Source: Diphasiastrum complanatum (taxonomy: Eukaryota > Streptophyta > Lycopodiopsida > Lycopodiales > Lycopodiaceae). From it: DNA of 64,000 bases. Each line of letters opens with the position of its first letter. The first letter of the stretch is position 1. A program made the translations under genes and the position numbers. Positions 31,187 through 43,400 of the stretch are shown piece after piece. The DNA lies in assembly GCA_029204225.1 (NCBI GenBank), contig CM055095.1:35737078-35801077 (forward strand), given 5' to 3'. A model generated the notes under the pieces. The model did not search any database. It saw nothing but the letters and a program-made list of their open reading frames with translations, and was not told the DNA's origin.

Positions 31187-31386
31187 TTTTGGAAAGCCGA
31201 ACTGGGTAGAATGGCATGTGCCCACGGCGCATTCCATTGCTAATACATTACGTACTATGGAATGGGATGGGCACACGCCAATTTGCCCGGTTTGGCTTTC
31301 CAAAAATTTTTAGGCTATGGGCCTCGCCTAAATGTTTTTGGAAAGCCAAATCGGGTAGAATGGCATGTGCCCGGCCCATCCATTGC
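31187..31386. repeat. direct-inverted-direct foldback repeat
   Basis: A roughly 52-bp block (ttttggaaagccgaactggg to ccattgc, 31187-31240) is followed by its inverted copy (31255-31306) and a third copy in the first orientation (31335-31386). Adjacent copies could fold into a hairpin. No ORF or terminal target duplication could be assigned. Confidence 0.8.
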
Positions 31387-31789
31387 GTAATGGATACTTC
31401 GACTTTTCCACATGTCCTCTATAAAGCATAATCAGCACTTCTACTTTTTTTTAACCGATCAAAAACTGCCATGTGGTAGGATGACGCGTGAGGACTGATG
31501 CGCAGGCTGGAATGGGTGTCTTATTTTTTTTGAAAAAAACAATGACATATTTTGCTTTTTAAGGAGCCCAAAAAATGGGCAAAATATGCACAAAGAACCC
31601 ATTACAATTCCAAAAGGAAGGCGCTGGTCCGCGTAGAACTATAGAATCGTATTTAGGAAGCTGTCAACAAGGTTACCGGCGCCATCGGTCACAATTTAGC
31701 CTGCAGTCTACGGTACCGGCTGACTGTCGGTGTTGCAGCTGACGCAACCTGCCGGGTGGCAACCCGCAGGCCTCAGACCGGCTGCAACC

Positions 31790-31930
31790 GGTCTCCGACC
31801 TGGCTCCAAGTGCAGCCGCAATCCAGAAGACACGTGGCAAGATGCGAATCTCACCAATGAAAACGTGCCACGTGCTTGGATATATGTTTCGTTCATTTCT
31901 TGTTTTTTGTTTTCCTTCCTCGTCTTCTTT
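31790..31930 (+). promoter_or_regulatory. probable promoter of the DUF630/DUF632 gene
   Basis: Two CACGTG G-boxes at 31831-31836 and 31869-31874, in opposite-facing contexts (acgtggca ... tgccacgt), flank a ccaat at about 31853. A ggatatatg TATA-like element is at 31878-31886, followed by a CT-rich leader. It lies about 0.9 kb before the ATG, in a local GC-rich patch (31660-31830). A spliced 5' untranslated leader is likely, with a 3' splice site at aacaattgcag, 32704-32714. The transcription start is inferred. Confidence 0.5.
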
Positions 31931-32768
31931 CCTTCTTTCTTTCTTTGGTTGTTGCTTGCTTGATGCTTGGCGTTGGCGATGGTAGCGAGGAATTGGATCG
32001 GATCGTGGCGACCTGCTGGGGCTTTCTTCCTCTGCACGCATTAAATCGAAAAACAAAAACGTACAAAAATTTCAAATCATATCTATCAAGTTAGAGCGAT
32101 CTGAATTGATCCTTCTTTTAGCCTCTGATTTAATAGCGCCATTATGTGTATCTGTGCTGATCGCTTCATCTTGATTTTTAGGGTATGGAATTTTGCTGCT
32201 TAATTCTGTGAGTCAGATCGATCTGCCTTGTCGAAATTTGCACTCACAAACAACATTTATTCTGGCAAAGATTCCACACTCTTAGTGGTGCTGCTAAGGA
32301 GAGCCGAGCTTTATAATAGCGGGCTTTTGAACAAAAAACCTATTCATATCTTTATCCAGTGGCATATTATATTGAGATTGTTGTATGCGTTTTTGTTTCC
32401 GAGGGCAATTGAGCTGTATAATTGTTCGAATTCTATCATTGTCATTTTTAAAATGGTAGATCTTGCTATGAGAGGATGCTAAGCATGTAGAAAATGTTTC
32501 GAGCCTAATTTCTGTGTGAGAATTGCCCTAGGAGCAACTGTACCAGAATTGCCCTCTCCATTGAATTTGTCTTTTCCTGAATTTTCCTCTTGCTCTTGGA
32601 TGGGACCGTTTTAGAGGAGCATGTGAGCAAGATGTGTAAACCGTCTGCTTTTGCAAGATATCGTTTCTTGAGAGTCTATTTTACTTGTTATTACGCGTTT
32701 GCAAACAATTGCAGATTGCGGATTGAGAGCTGGGAAAGAAGAAACCGAGAAAGGTAGAGTAGTATAAA
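31931..32768 (+). other. 5' untranslated region, probably with an intron
   Basis: CT-rich leader, then AT-rich sequence. A good 3' splice site ends at 32714, followed by a purine-rich stretch up to the ATG at 32769. The donor site was not identified. Confidence 0.4.
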
Positions 32769-33744
32769 ATGGGGTGTGTAACCTCAAAAATTGAGAATGA
32801 GGAGGTAATTCGATGCAAGAACAGGAAGATTTACATGCAGCAAGCTGTATCAAGCCGCCATAGCTTTGCCGCTGCTCATGCTGCCTATATTTACGCTCTC
32901 AAGAACGTCGCCGCTGGTTTCAGAGGATTTGCAGAAACGCAGGAATTTGAGCCTCAAACCCTAGAACCAGCCCCCAAACAGCTTTGGCCTCCACCTCCAC
33001 CTCCCCTCCCCCCTCCTTATCTACCTCCTCCATCTCCCCCTGGTGAAAATATTATCAGATCTATGAGTATGCCTCCTCTCATGCTTCAAAAGCAGGCATC
33101 ATCACCTCCAAAAGCCAAGCAGATCAATTTTCCAGATAGTCCCAAACAAGTCACAAAACAGGAAAAAGAGGAATTCGTCTATGGTGAAGTGAAACTTCCT
33201 CCCTCTCCTCCTCCTTTGTCTTCACCCCCTTTGCCTGCCAGCAGTATCCCTCCCCCTCCAGTTAATCACTCTACCTGGGATATTGAGTATTTGAACCCTT
33301 TTCGTGTTGATCCAATAATGCATGTGCAGGAGCCAAGGAAGATGCATCAGACTCTCGAGACAGTTGGAGAGCAACAGGAATCTACCTATGGGAGGGAAGT
33401 TGAATCAGAGGAGTCAGAATCAGAAGAATCAGATGAGCTTGATGTTGAGCAGCAGCAGCAAGAGCAGGAGAAGCAGCATGAAGCAGAGGTGCTGGATCAA
33501 GTGATTTATGAACCTAAGAAGACCACTATGCTAGAGGAAGCTCAGCCAAAGGAGAACTTTGTGGACATCCCCAACAAGGAGAGGGCAATTGTCATGACTA
33601 CTCCAAAAGTAGGAAAGGATCTGGCAGATGTTCTAAGAGAAGTGGATGGGTATTTCTTGACTGCCTATGAAATTGGCAAGGATGTCACTGTCATGCTTGA
33701 AGCGCGAAAAATTCACTACCATTCAAACTTCGTTGATACCAAAG
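32769..33744 (+). CDS. exon 1 of the DUF630/DUF632 gene
   Basis: Encodes residues 1-325 plus one base of the next codon: DUF630, the proline-rich and acidic regions and the start of DUF632. The ATG at 32769 is chosen because MGCVTS is the conserved family start. The donor is AAAG|GTTTTT. The open frame continues to 33800, but those extra codons are intronic and do not match the family. Confidence 0.92.
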
Positions 33745-34324
33745 GTTTTTCTTTCATACTCATTGCTTTCAAGTTGCCATTCATTTTTGGCTTCCAATAA
33801 GAGAAAAAGTTTGGCATATTGAAACTTTTATTGGTGTAAATGTCTACATAGCATTGGCTGTACGCTTAGATTTTTTAAGTTTTTTCTTGTATACCCTCAT
33901 TTATGAGGCAATTGGAGCCAAATTTCTCACCTCAAGGAGAGGAGAGGAAATCCTTACCAACTCAGCACTTACTGGAGAAATTTGATTTGTTAGCCCTAAA
34001 GTGGGTTTCTCCGATTTATATATATTCTTGGTGCCGATGTTTTTGAGTAAAGTTTCCATTACCACATTAGAAGGATGAGCTCAGTGGCCTGCAGGAGTGC
34101 TTATTAAGGTGACTTTGATTAATTCTTGTTTTCTTCAATGCCAAATTTTTTTGCTTTTAACAGTAGGTTATGTTGTGTCACTGACTTCAGGTATTTACAA
34201 TCTTTTGATCTCGTCTTCTTCACTTTGGCAAATATAGACAAAATGTAGGCATTAGGTAATATTCATATTTCACATGCTGAACCTCTTATACACATAACCT
34301 CCCCGATTTCTCATTGGCGATCAC

Positions 34325-34408
<84 letters not shown>

Positions 34409-37400
34409 AACTCATAATGGCCGTACTGGGATCGAAATCCAGTCTTAGGAACATCTTCGTTCCTAATCCTTATCTGATGGTATCCTGATCTAAGGTCAAT
34501 CTTGGAGAAATACTTAGCTCCATCCATCCTAGGTAGGGATATCTGTTCTTGATGGTTAAATCATTTAAATTTTTAAAGTCACCATACAAACGTGTGCCGC
34601 CATCCTTTTTACTAACCAAAAGGATTGGTGCTCCCCAAGGGGACTTACTAGGCCGAATATGGCCCATCCTGAGAAGTTCTTGTAACTCCCTAGAAATTTC
34701 ATCCTCTTCCTTGATGCTAACCCTGTAAGGAAAAAGAGATATACAGGTTGGCTTCTAGGAAGCAACTCTATCTGATGGTCAACACTCCTTTGGGGAGGTA
34801 GGCCATCAGGTAGTTTATCAGGAAAGACATCACTATACTCTTGCCTAAGTTTGTTAAATATTCTTCGTTCAGGTGAATTAACACTTAAGGGATTATATAT
34901 AGACACATTCAAAGGCAAATGCGATAAATCAATATTTAGACTTTGAACTGCATGGTCATCTACATAGACCCAGAGTCTTTCAAATATTCAACAACTTTTA
35001 AAGCAGAAACCATAGGATCAAAAGGCCTATTTACAACGCCTTTTAGTTCAACTAATGAGCCATTATGCAAAAAGGAAATATTATGAGTTACAGAGTCCTT
35101 TTTTAAGGACTCATTTTTGGAGTAAAACCACTCCTTTCCTAAGATTATGTCTATGTTATCCAAATTCATAATATGAAAATCCAGCGGTTCAAACATAATC
35201 TTGAATTTTGAGCGGTAACCGAGGAACAAGTTGATCCCAAGCTTGCCGATCTTCCCCTGATGCCATTTTCGCCACATACAAGGCCACCCTGAGTTTTTGC
35301 ACTAGTTTAGCATTTATAAGGTTATGTGTGGAACCATCATCAAAAAGAACAGTCGACAAGAGGATCATCGTAAGGATGGGGATGTACACTTTGATTACAT
35401 GGCTACACTATTGGAAACCAAGGATCCATCTACTTTCAGGGGAATTGGAGCCTACAGAAGAGCAAGTGACCGATATCTTTACCAAAAGGACTTGGGAAAG
35501 AAAAATTTTAGAAGTATAGAGAACTTCCCTTAGTGTGAGTTTGGCCATGCCTGTGTCTATTATAGGGGTCATTACTATTCATAGTAAGTCATTTTTCATT
35601 ACTCATGCATGTAGATGGGCGCACTACTACCAGATTAGAACTTACATAGAAATACATCTTGGGTCATTACCCAATATAGGTAGTAATATTAGCAATAAGC
35701 TTTTTGTCCTTTGCTGTTTGCTTTACGCTTTTAGCTTTTCACATAGATTAGAGAAAATATATATGTAGGCTGGCGCCCCACCACAAGATTATTCCAGTGT
35801 TTTAGAGCTATGCTCAATTCTTCTATAATCTGAATTCTCTTTAATCTCTATGTTTGGTTTGTGTGAGTGCTAGTAGGACTAGTAACTCCATCTAGAATTT
35901 GTATGACAAATTTTGACAATAACATCCACATATTTCGAGTTGCACAAGATGGCACATTGTAATTGTCACTTGTCACATTTTGAAGAGAAGCTTAACAAGT
36001 TAGATATTTACAGTTTATGAAGACCACTTAATACATTTTGATGAAAAAATATTTCAATGGTTTTTTGTAACTCTCTATCGCACCTACATTCTCCCTTTAT
36101 TGTAGACATCTCATGATTCCCATCTGTTGGAGACATTTGGTATTGAAGAGCTTGGAAGCACGCAAGAGATGTACTAGATCTTGAAGCATAAAGTCCATTT
36201 ATCTAGAATCATGCACCAATTTAAAAAAATTGATAGGATTCTTCAATGATCTCCTAACCTTTGTAGAACTATTAAGCATGATATAACTATTGTTAAGCGT
36301 GCAATGACCCTTATCCTTTTTCTTTGGAACTCTAAGGCAAGTGGTAGTTTGAAAACTAAGTGTCACAATTTTACATTTTTTTTTTGGCTTCTTATAAACA
36401 CAGGGCTGAAGATTGCATGTCTCCTTTCAACTTTCTTATATCGTGTATTGTCCTAGATAAAACAATCATATATCATTCTAGATGTAAACGCCAACAATAT
36501 TGCCATTTGTGAATCTCTATACAAGTTGATAAGGTTTTTCGTTAGTCTAGTCTATGCTTGATAAGTTTTTGGCCATCACCTAGCTCTTCGAAAAAGGATG
36601 ACATGCTTGATGTTATTAAGATCACATATTATATTCAACCTCATATCAATTTTGTTTTGACAATAACTGTCAATCTAGTTATTTCGATCTCTATGAATCA
36701 ATGAATGAATCTTGTTGTTAATACTCTAGTTCACCATCACTGGTTCTCTTGAATTTTTGCATCGCCAACAGGATGCTTCCATCTTTGAAAACTTTTGCTT
36801 TATAAGCTAGAATATGAAAGCCTTTCCTGTTGTATGTTCTCTTGACATGATATTCTTCTTTTGGATGATTTAGACCATATGCTCACCAAATCAATCTTTG
36901 TTTTCTAAGAGAGTTTTCTATAAGTTTCATGCCTCAAATGAATTTTATTTTTCAAAAAGAGAACATGGGGAATTTTGCAAATTATCTCAAACCTACCATT
37001 TGTAGTAGCCTTGTTTTTGCAAGAACACTATTTTGGCACAAAGTATGTTATAGGTCTTAAATTCATCAACGTCGTATGTGACAATGAGATGAATAATTGA
37101 GAACTTATAAGGGCCATTTATGCTTGTTTTTATACAATCTTGGGGTGATTTGTTAAGATGGAGCTTAGTGATCGTTGCTATAGCCCATTTGAAGCTCTTT
37201 AGCTACATCATTTGCTTCTTTATGAACTTCAACTTGCATAGGCCACCAAAGTTTGCTCTTTGTTTTGTAGTGCTTGGCATCTGTAGCAATGAAAAATGGC
37301 ATCATAGCTTTGCGTGATATTTTCTTGTACGATCATTTTTTCCTTCACGTATAGGTTGTGAAGTCAATCCAATCAATGCTATGTATCACAATAGTATGCC

Positions 37401-40400
37401 TTGAGGTGACGACCTCGGTAAGAGGGGGAACGTTGGCCCAACATTTTCGATGTTATTAGTGCAACATGTCAACACCTCCGATTGCCTCGTGTAATAGATC
37501 TAAGCATGGACCGTGCTTGAGGTGGGACCAACTTGTACTATGTATGTAAAGTTGGGAGAGCCCTTTTTCATTCATTTAATCTACCTGGGAGTTGTTGGAT
37601 GGTTTGAGCACATGCATGGCCAAGATGAATTTGTAGCTATGGAGAGGTGTGCTCGTGAGAGCTAGTGAGAGCCAAGAGTGATGGCTGATGGTATGGAACA
37701 TCGGATATTATTGGAAGCTTGATCAGGCTGGTTGTTGTTGATAGCTTCAATGCATAGGAGTGAGTCAATGGTCATCTATGGGTGGGTAGTAGCAAAGCAT
37801 TTGTCACTTGATAGCATGTTATCACCTTATAGAGATCATCCAATTATTTTTGTGTTAGGCAATTCAAGTTCTCTAATTTCAATTGGACTGGGTTGAAACT
37901 TAGGTTTTGTGGACTAGTCTACGTTTGACCTTCCAGGATATCCATTTGGCCCTATTCATTGGAATTGAGAAACCATAGAAACCTAGCCTATGGTAGCTTT
38001 CCGTACAGAATGAGAAGAAGTCCCATGTTTTGTGTTTAATGTAATTCTTTTTTGCGAAAAAAAACAAAATTGTCCTTATATGTATATTTCGAAATATGTT
38101 TTGTACAAAATGGAATGTACCTTAAAATAACACATTCCTAATACGTACAATTTGCGACATTCCTTTAATGTCCTCCTTGTTTATACTATAAAAACTACGT
38201 TTAATCATCATTCACTAGTTTCAAGCTTCATTGAGAAGGGATATAAACATGGGCTCCACAACATGTGTTTTAATTTTCATTTGGAAAACCATTATGAAGC
38301 TGAAGAGTCTTGGACACCTTGAGGCGGTGTTACGAGCTCATGACCAGTGCCGAACCCTAGAGAACACAGATAGGTTAGATACCACAGTCAGGGTCGTGTC
38401 TAGCATACACAATCAATAGGGCAAGACAGTGTGAGTAGTGTGCCCCAGCACGGTCCATAGACATGGCGGGCCTAACACAGTCTGGGGACCCTGTCAGCAG
38501 AACAGGGCCCCCAGTTGGGTCCCGACGTGCAGTCGGCCTCGTCAGTGCCACGTGGCCGACACTTGGTAGTTGCATGCTACCAGTCCTCACACTGGGCTAG
38601 GAGGGGCTTACTCTATATCAGGGAGTAGGCAAGGTTGGGTGGATCAGTTAGTGTTTGCCCTACTGTGGTGTTAGGATCTATTACAGGCGGTGTGCCTTGC
38701 TCCACAATAGTGAAAGCATGGTTATTTCAAGGCTATAAAGCCAAATTCAAGACAAGATATGCATGAGTCCTTCTAGGTGCTTTGCTTAGAAGCAGCTTAA
38801 GTAGTCAAACCTCCTCTCTCGATCAAAGTGTTGAATGGCCTTTTTGATCCACTCATCATTTGGAATGTGGACTTAGAAGATAAAGTAGTACTATTTCTAG
38901 TATTATGACACTTAGCCTTTTTGATCCACTCATCATTTGGAATGTGGACTTAGAAGATAAAGTAGTACTATTTCTAGTACTATGACACTTCGCCTCAACA
39001 TTTGAATATCCATCATGTCCTCAAGGTAATCATGCCCATAACTGCTTGTGAGATTCATTCCTTTGATCACTGTAAGTAATCAATCCTTCTACCACTCCGC
39101 CATCCATCTAGTAAATAGTTGTTTATCTTTAATACCCATAACAGGTTCCAACCAAAAATGTGAAGCTCCTCAAATTTTATGAAAGTTATTCCATAATATA
39201 TTAGGCATGGATGCAAACATAGTGGCAACCAAATGGATTTGGAAGTTTTTCGAAACTCAGTTTAAATACTTTTGGAATGTTTGCTTTTAAGAATTGTTTT
39301 GGAAGGTTTTGAGACCCTTCCAAACTGTCATTGTTTATTTTGGCAAAAGGATAGGGTGAGGATGAGTGGGGCATGATAGCTTATTAAATACATTGTAAAA
39401 TCACTAGATATTGATTCACGTAAAAGTCAAAGCAAGTTTATGGTAATTGAATGTATGTTGACTAGAAGTTCATTTTATCAAATCTTTACTGCAATTTATT
39501 CTAAATTTGAAGTTTATCATGCTTTTGGACTTCATGTAGGCTATTATGATCATTCTAGCAAAGTGTTGAATGCCATATCCTGGGGTTATGCTGACAACAA
39601 CAAGCCTCCTCTTGCATCACGGGAGGAAACAGAAGAATATGAGGAGCATCAAACCCAAGAAACTCATGCTTCAACACTTGATAAGCTTTTTGCATGGGAG
39701 AAAAAACTATATGATGAAGTGAAGGTAGCACTCGTGTACAGGTTTTATGCAAAGGACAAGGATGATGATCAGGACTGGTTTTATTTGGAGTTTTTAGGTT
39801 TTTCGGTTGTCTGCAAATGTTGCATTAACCTTCACCTAATGAAATTATTGACTTCTCAAAGTGTATTTGAATGTAGTTATTTCTCAATCTCACAGATACA
39901 TGTAGCTCTGGGTTTTTTGTTTTGTATTGTACTTTGGAATGCTAATGATATCTTGAATTTTAGTAGTCGTTAATGCCCTTTTCAGGAGATTGATGGAAAA
40001 TTTTGAAGACAGATAGAAGATTCATGATAGATTCTAGAAGTACAGGTTCTTAGGATGCCAATTTTGACACTGAAGAGAGAGAGTAGCTATGGCTACGTCT
40101 ATAAAAAACTGACCTGAGGATTAAAGAGCATAAAATTCAATGAATGTTGATTTGATACTATTATGGATGAGGTCATGTTGCAAATTGGCGAAGTGCAGCA
40201 CTTGGAATGTTAATTAGAACTCTTCAAAAGCTCCTTCAAGGAAGGATGCACGAGGCTTTACCATTCACAATCAATGAGCAGGACTTGGCCACCAAAGACT
40301 ATATTCCAAAAGGTAAGGATATCTATAAACTAAAGTGAATGACAAAAAAAGGAATGAGAGATAATGATGCCAGGATTGATGAAGAAGCTTCTGTATAAAA

Positions 40401-43400
40401 ATAACTACCTTGAACCACTGATATGAGGTGCTACAGTCTTTAATCTGAAAACAATCGAGCCCTAAACCTACAGAACTGACTAGAGGAAACTGCAGTGATA
40501 AGGAAATGTCAAAGAAGATAGATACCTTGAACCTGAATTGGCAACCTTGGTTAAACATTGTAACGATGTTGTTGTACAATCTTCATGCAGAAGAGATTCA
40601 GCTGTGATAAAGTAGGGAAACATGGGAAGAACTCTTCAACCAGTCAGAGGCTTAAAACGAGTTGTTCCATGCTTCTTGAAGAAAGCTGACTTATTCTGAA
40701 CAAATGAGTGATTTAACCAGGTCAATGATGGATCAATGATTAATTTAAGTTGTCCGCAGATCTGCCCCATTCGTAGCAGCCAAATTGTGGTAATCCGTGC
40801 GCCGAACACATTTTAGTGCCACAGAAACCTGAGCCAATTGTACAAAATGGCAGTAAAAATACAAGGACTTATGATGTAAGTTCAAAAGAAAATACCAAAT
40901 GAGACAAAGAGCTCATACACACCTTGTCTATGACATGTCACATAATGTCTGTTTCTTCCTCAAGAAATAGACAACAATGTGGATGAACCTGAGATATCAA
41001 CAGCCACACTTTGGAGATATATAGTTTAGTATGAAGATCTATAGAATCAAGTTCAGCCTGATTTCTGGTGCTTCAAGAACAGATCGTTGATGTTGGCATT
41101 GTGTCTGTAGAAGAGTTAGAGACTAGTAGTGGATTTCCTAGAACATATCATGTGTCTCATGAATTCTTTGCTTTCTACAGGGAGCAGAATCAATTCAAAT
41201 TGAGTATGATAGAAAGTATGCTGCACTACAACATCAAGAGAACAAGTCAGATGAGCCTGAGGGACTTGAGAAGTTGAGAGCGACTGTTAAGACTTTGCAT
41301 ACACGTGTTGCAGTTGCGGTGCAGGCTGTAAAAACAGCTTCTTTAGCAATCAACAGATTGAGAGATGAAGAGCTATTTCCGCAGTTGCTTGAGCTCATAC
41401 GCGGGTGCACTTTCAAATTCATCTAGTTTTCATGCTTGTTCAATTGCCATGTTGTGTCTCATTCACTTGTCAGTTATTTTCACTATGAATTTCTTATCTT
41501 AACTCTCTTGTGATGACTTCCAAGAATTTGCTTCTAGTTAGATCTAGATCTAGTTGCTGAATCACACTATAAGAATTTTGCTTTAGGTTTGATACTTTAT
41601 CATGATTAGAGTTGGAAGCTTCCTTTTAGACAATTGGTCAAATTGCATCAAATATTTGAAGCCAAATAAATAGAATCATAAGTTCCAGGACATGTCGTAT
41701 GTGGGTAAGCTGTGGTGTTATTGGTAAATATCTTTATGATTTTGACTTTTTAGTTGGAGAAATTTGTAGTCATGGAAAGTAGTGGCCACTGACCACTACC
41801 CTTGTGCCCATTGTGCCTCAATGATCACTGGACCACCCCAGCCTGATGCCTTTGGTCTTTGCTTGAGCTACTCAGTATACACTGATATTTTGAACATTCA
41901 CGTTTTGCCCAGACTTCTCATATCAGTATGAAGACTGATAATGCACTACTGAGATGCTTAGTTCGCTATGTCTCTACTTGTCTGATGGATCCGATACAGT
42001 AAAAGGGAAGTTCTTGTACATGTTTAATTGTATGAGTCATGCAGACAGTAGCTGATTATCAGACGACTACTTGACTATTTGTTGATTCATTAGCTCTTGC
42101 TTTAATTTTATACATGTATAAATAGAGAGCACAAGTGCTTGGAGATTTATAGTTATGGACTTGGCTCATTACATTCGCCGCGTCCATTCTTTTATTGTTA
42201 TTATGCATAAGCAGGCCTAAGGGCCCTTTTTATTCATATACTGGCCATGGGCCCTATTTGGTTATATTTTTAGGACTTGGTCACATTTATTTGGAGTGGG
42301 GGTCCTCCTATTGGGAGGGCGCACTATTTTCCCTCCAAATCCTTTTCCCTCCCTTTTTTGAATTCTCCATGTGATTCAAGGAGAGGGTATAAGTAGGGCA
42401 CCATTGTATTTCTTTATTCAGTTTATGATGATTGCTCCTCTTTAGCCTCCTTAAGCATTCTCTTCCTGCTTTCTAGCTTAAGTTCTACTTTCTAGCATAG
42501 CTAGTGAATTTTAGCTTGTAACTTGGTATCAGAGCACTTTTCTGCAGATTGGTGGAGGCTGTCCAGCGCCCTACCACCCATCACTTTCATCGATTTTTCT
42601 CCGTCAACCTTCTTGCAGATTGGTGGAGGTTGTCCAGCGCCCTACCACCCATCACTTTCATCGATTTTTCTCCGTCATTTTTGCAGATTGGTGGTGGCTG
42701 TCCAGCGCCCTACTGCCCATCACTTTCGACGATTTCTTCATCATTTTTTGCAGTTTTGGTGGAGGCTGTCCAGCGCCCTGCTAACCCATCACTTTCGTCG
42801 ATTTTTTCGGCAGATTTTCATTGTTTTTGCAGATTTGGTAGCTATCGCCCAACACCCTTCTACCTCGTCATTTTCGACACTTTTCGTCACCGATTTGCTT
42901 TCCATTTTTTATATTGATTGGAGGCTGTCCAGCGCCCTACTACCGTCTCATTTTCAGCAGTAACCCATCACTTTGGTCGATTTTTTCTTCAGATTTTCAT
43001 TGTTTTTGCAGATTTGGTAGCTATTGCCCAGCACCCTACTACCTCATCATTTTTGACACTTTTCGTCACCGATTTGCTGTCCATTTTTTATATTTATTGG
43101 AGGCTGTCTAGCGCCCTACTACCGTCTCAATTTCAGCGGTAACCCATCACTTTCGTCGATTTTTTCAACAGATTTTCATTGTTTTTGTAGATTTGGTAGC
43201 TGTTGCCCAGCCCCCTACTACCTCATCATTTTCGACACTTTCGTCACTGACTTGCTGTCCATTTTTGATATTGATTGGAGGTTGTCCAGCGCCCTACTAC
43301 CGTCTCATTTTTAGCGGTTTTTTTCACCGACTTGCTGTCCGTTTCTGCTATTGATTGGAGGCTGATTGGCGCCTTACTTCAGCACCCTTTCCAGCCTATT

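Noticed and set aside
31673-32056. Minus-strand ORFs overlapping the promoter region
   Set aside because: Arg/Lys-rich shadows opposite the CT-rich leader of the DUF630/DUF632 gene; no family match.
33745-33800. Extension of the exon 1 reading frame
   Set aside because: It runs past a good GT donor; the added residues do not fit the DUF632 family, and splicing to 39540 restores it.
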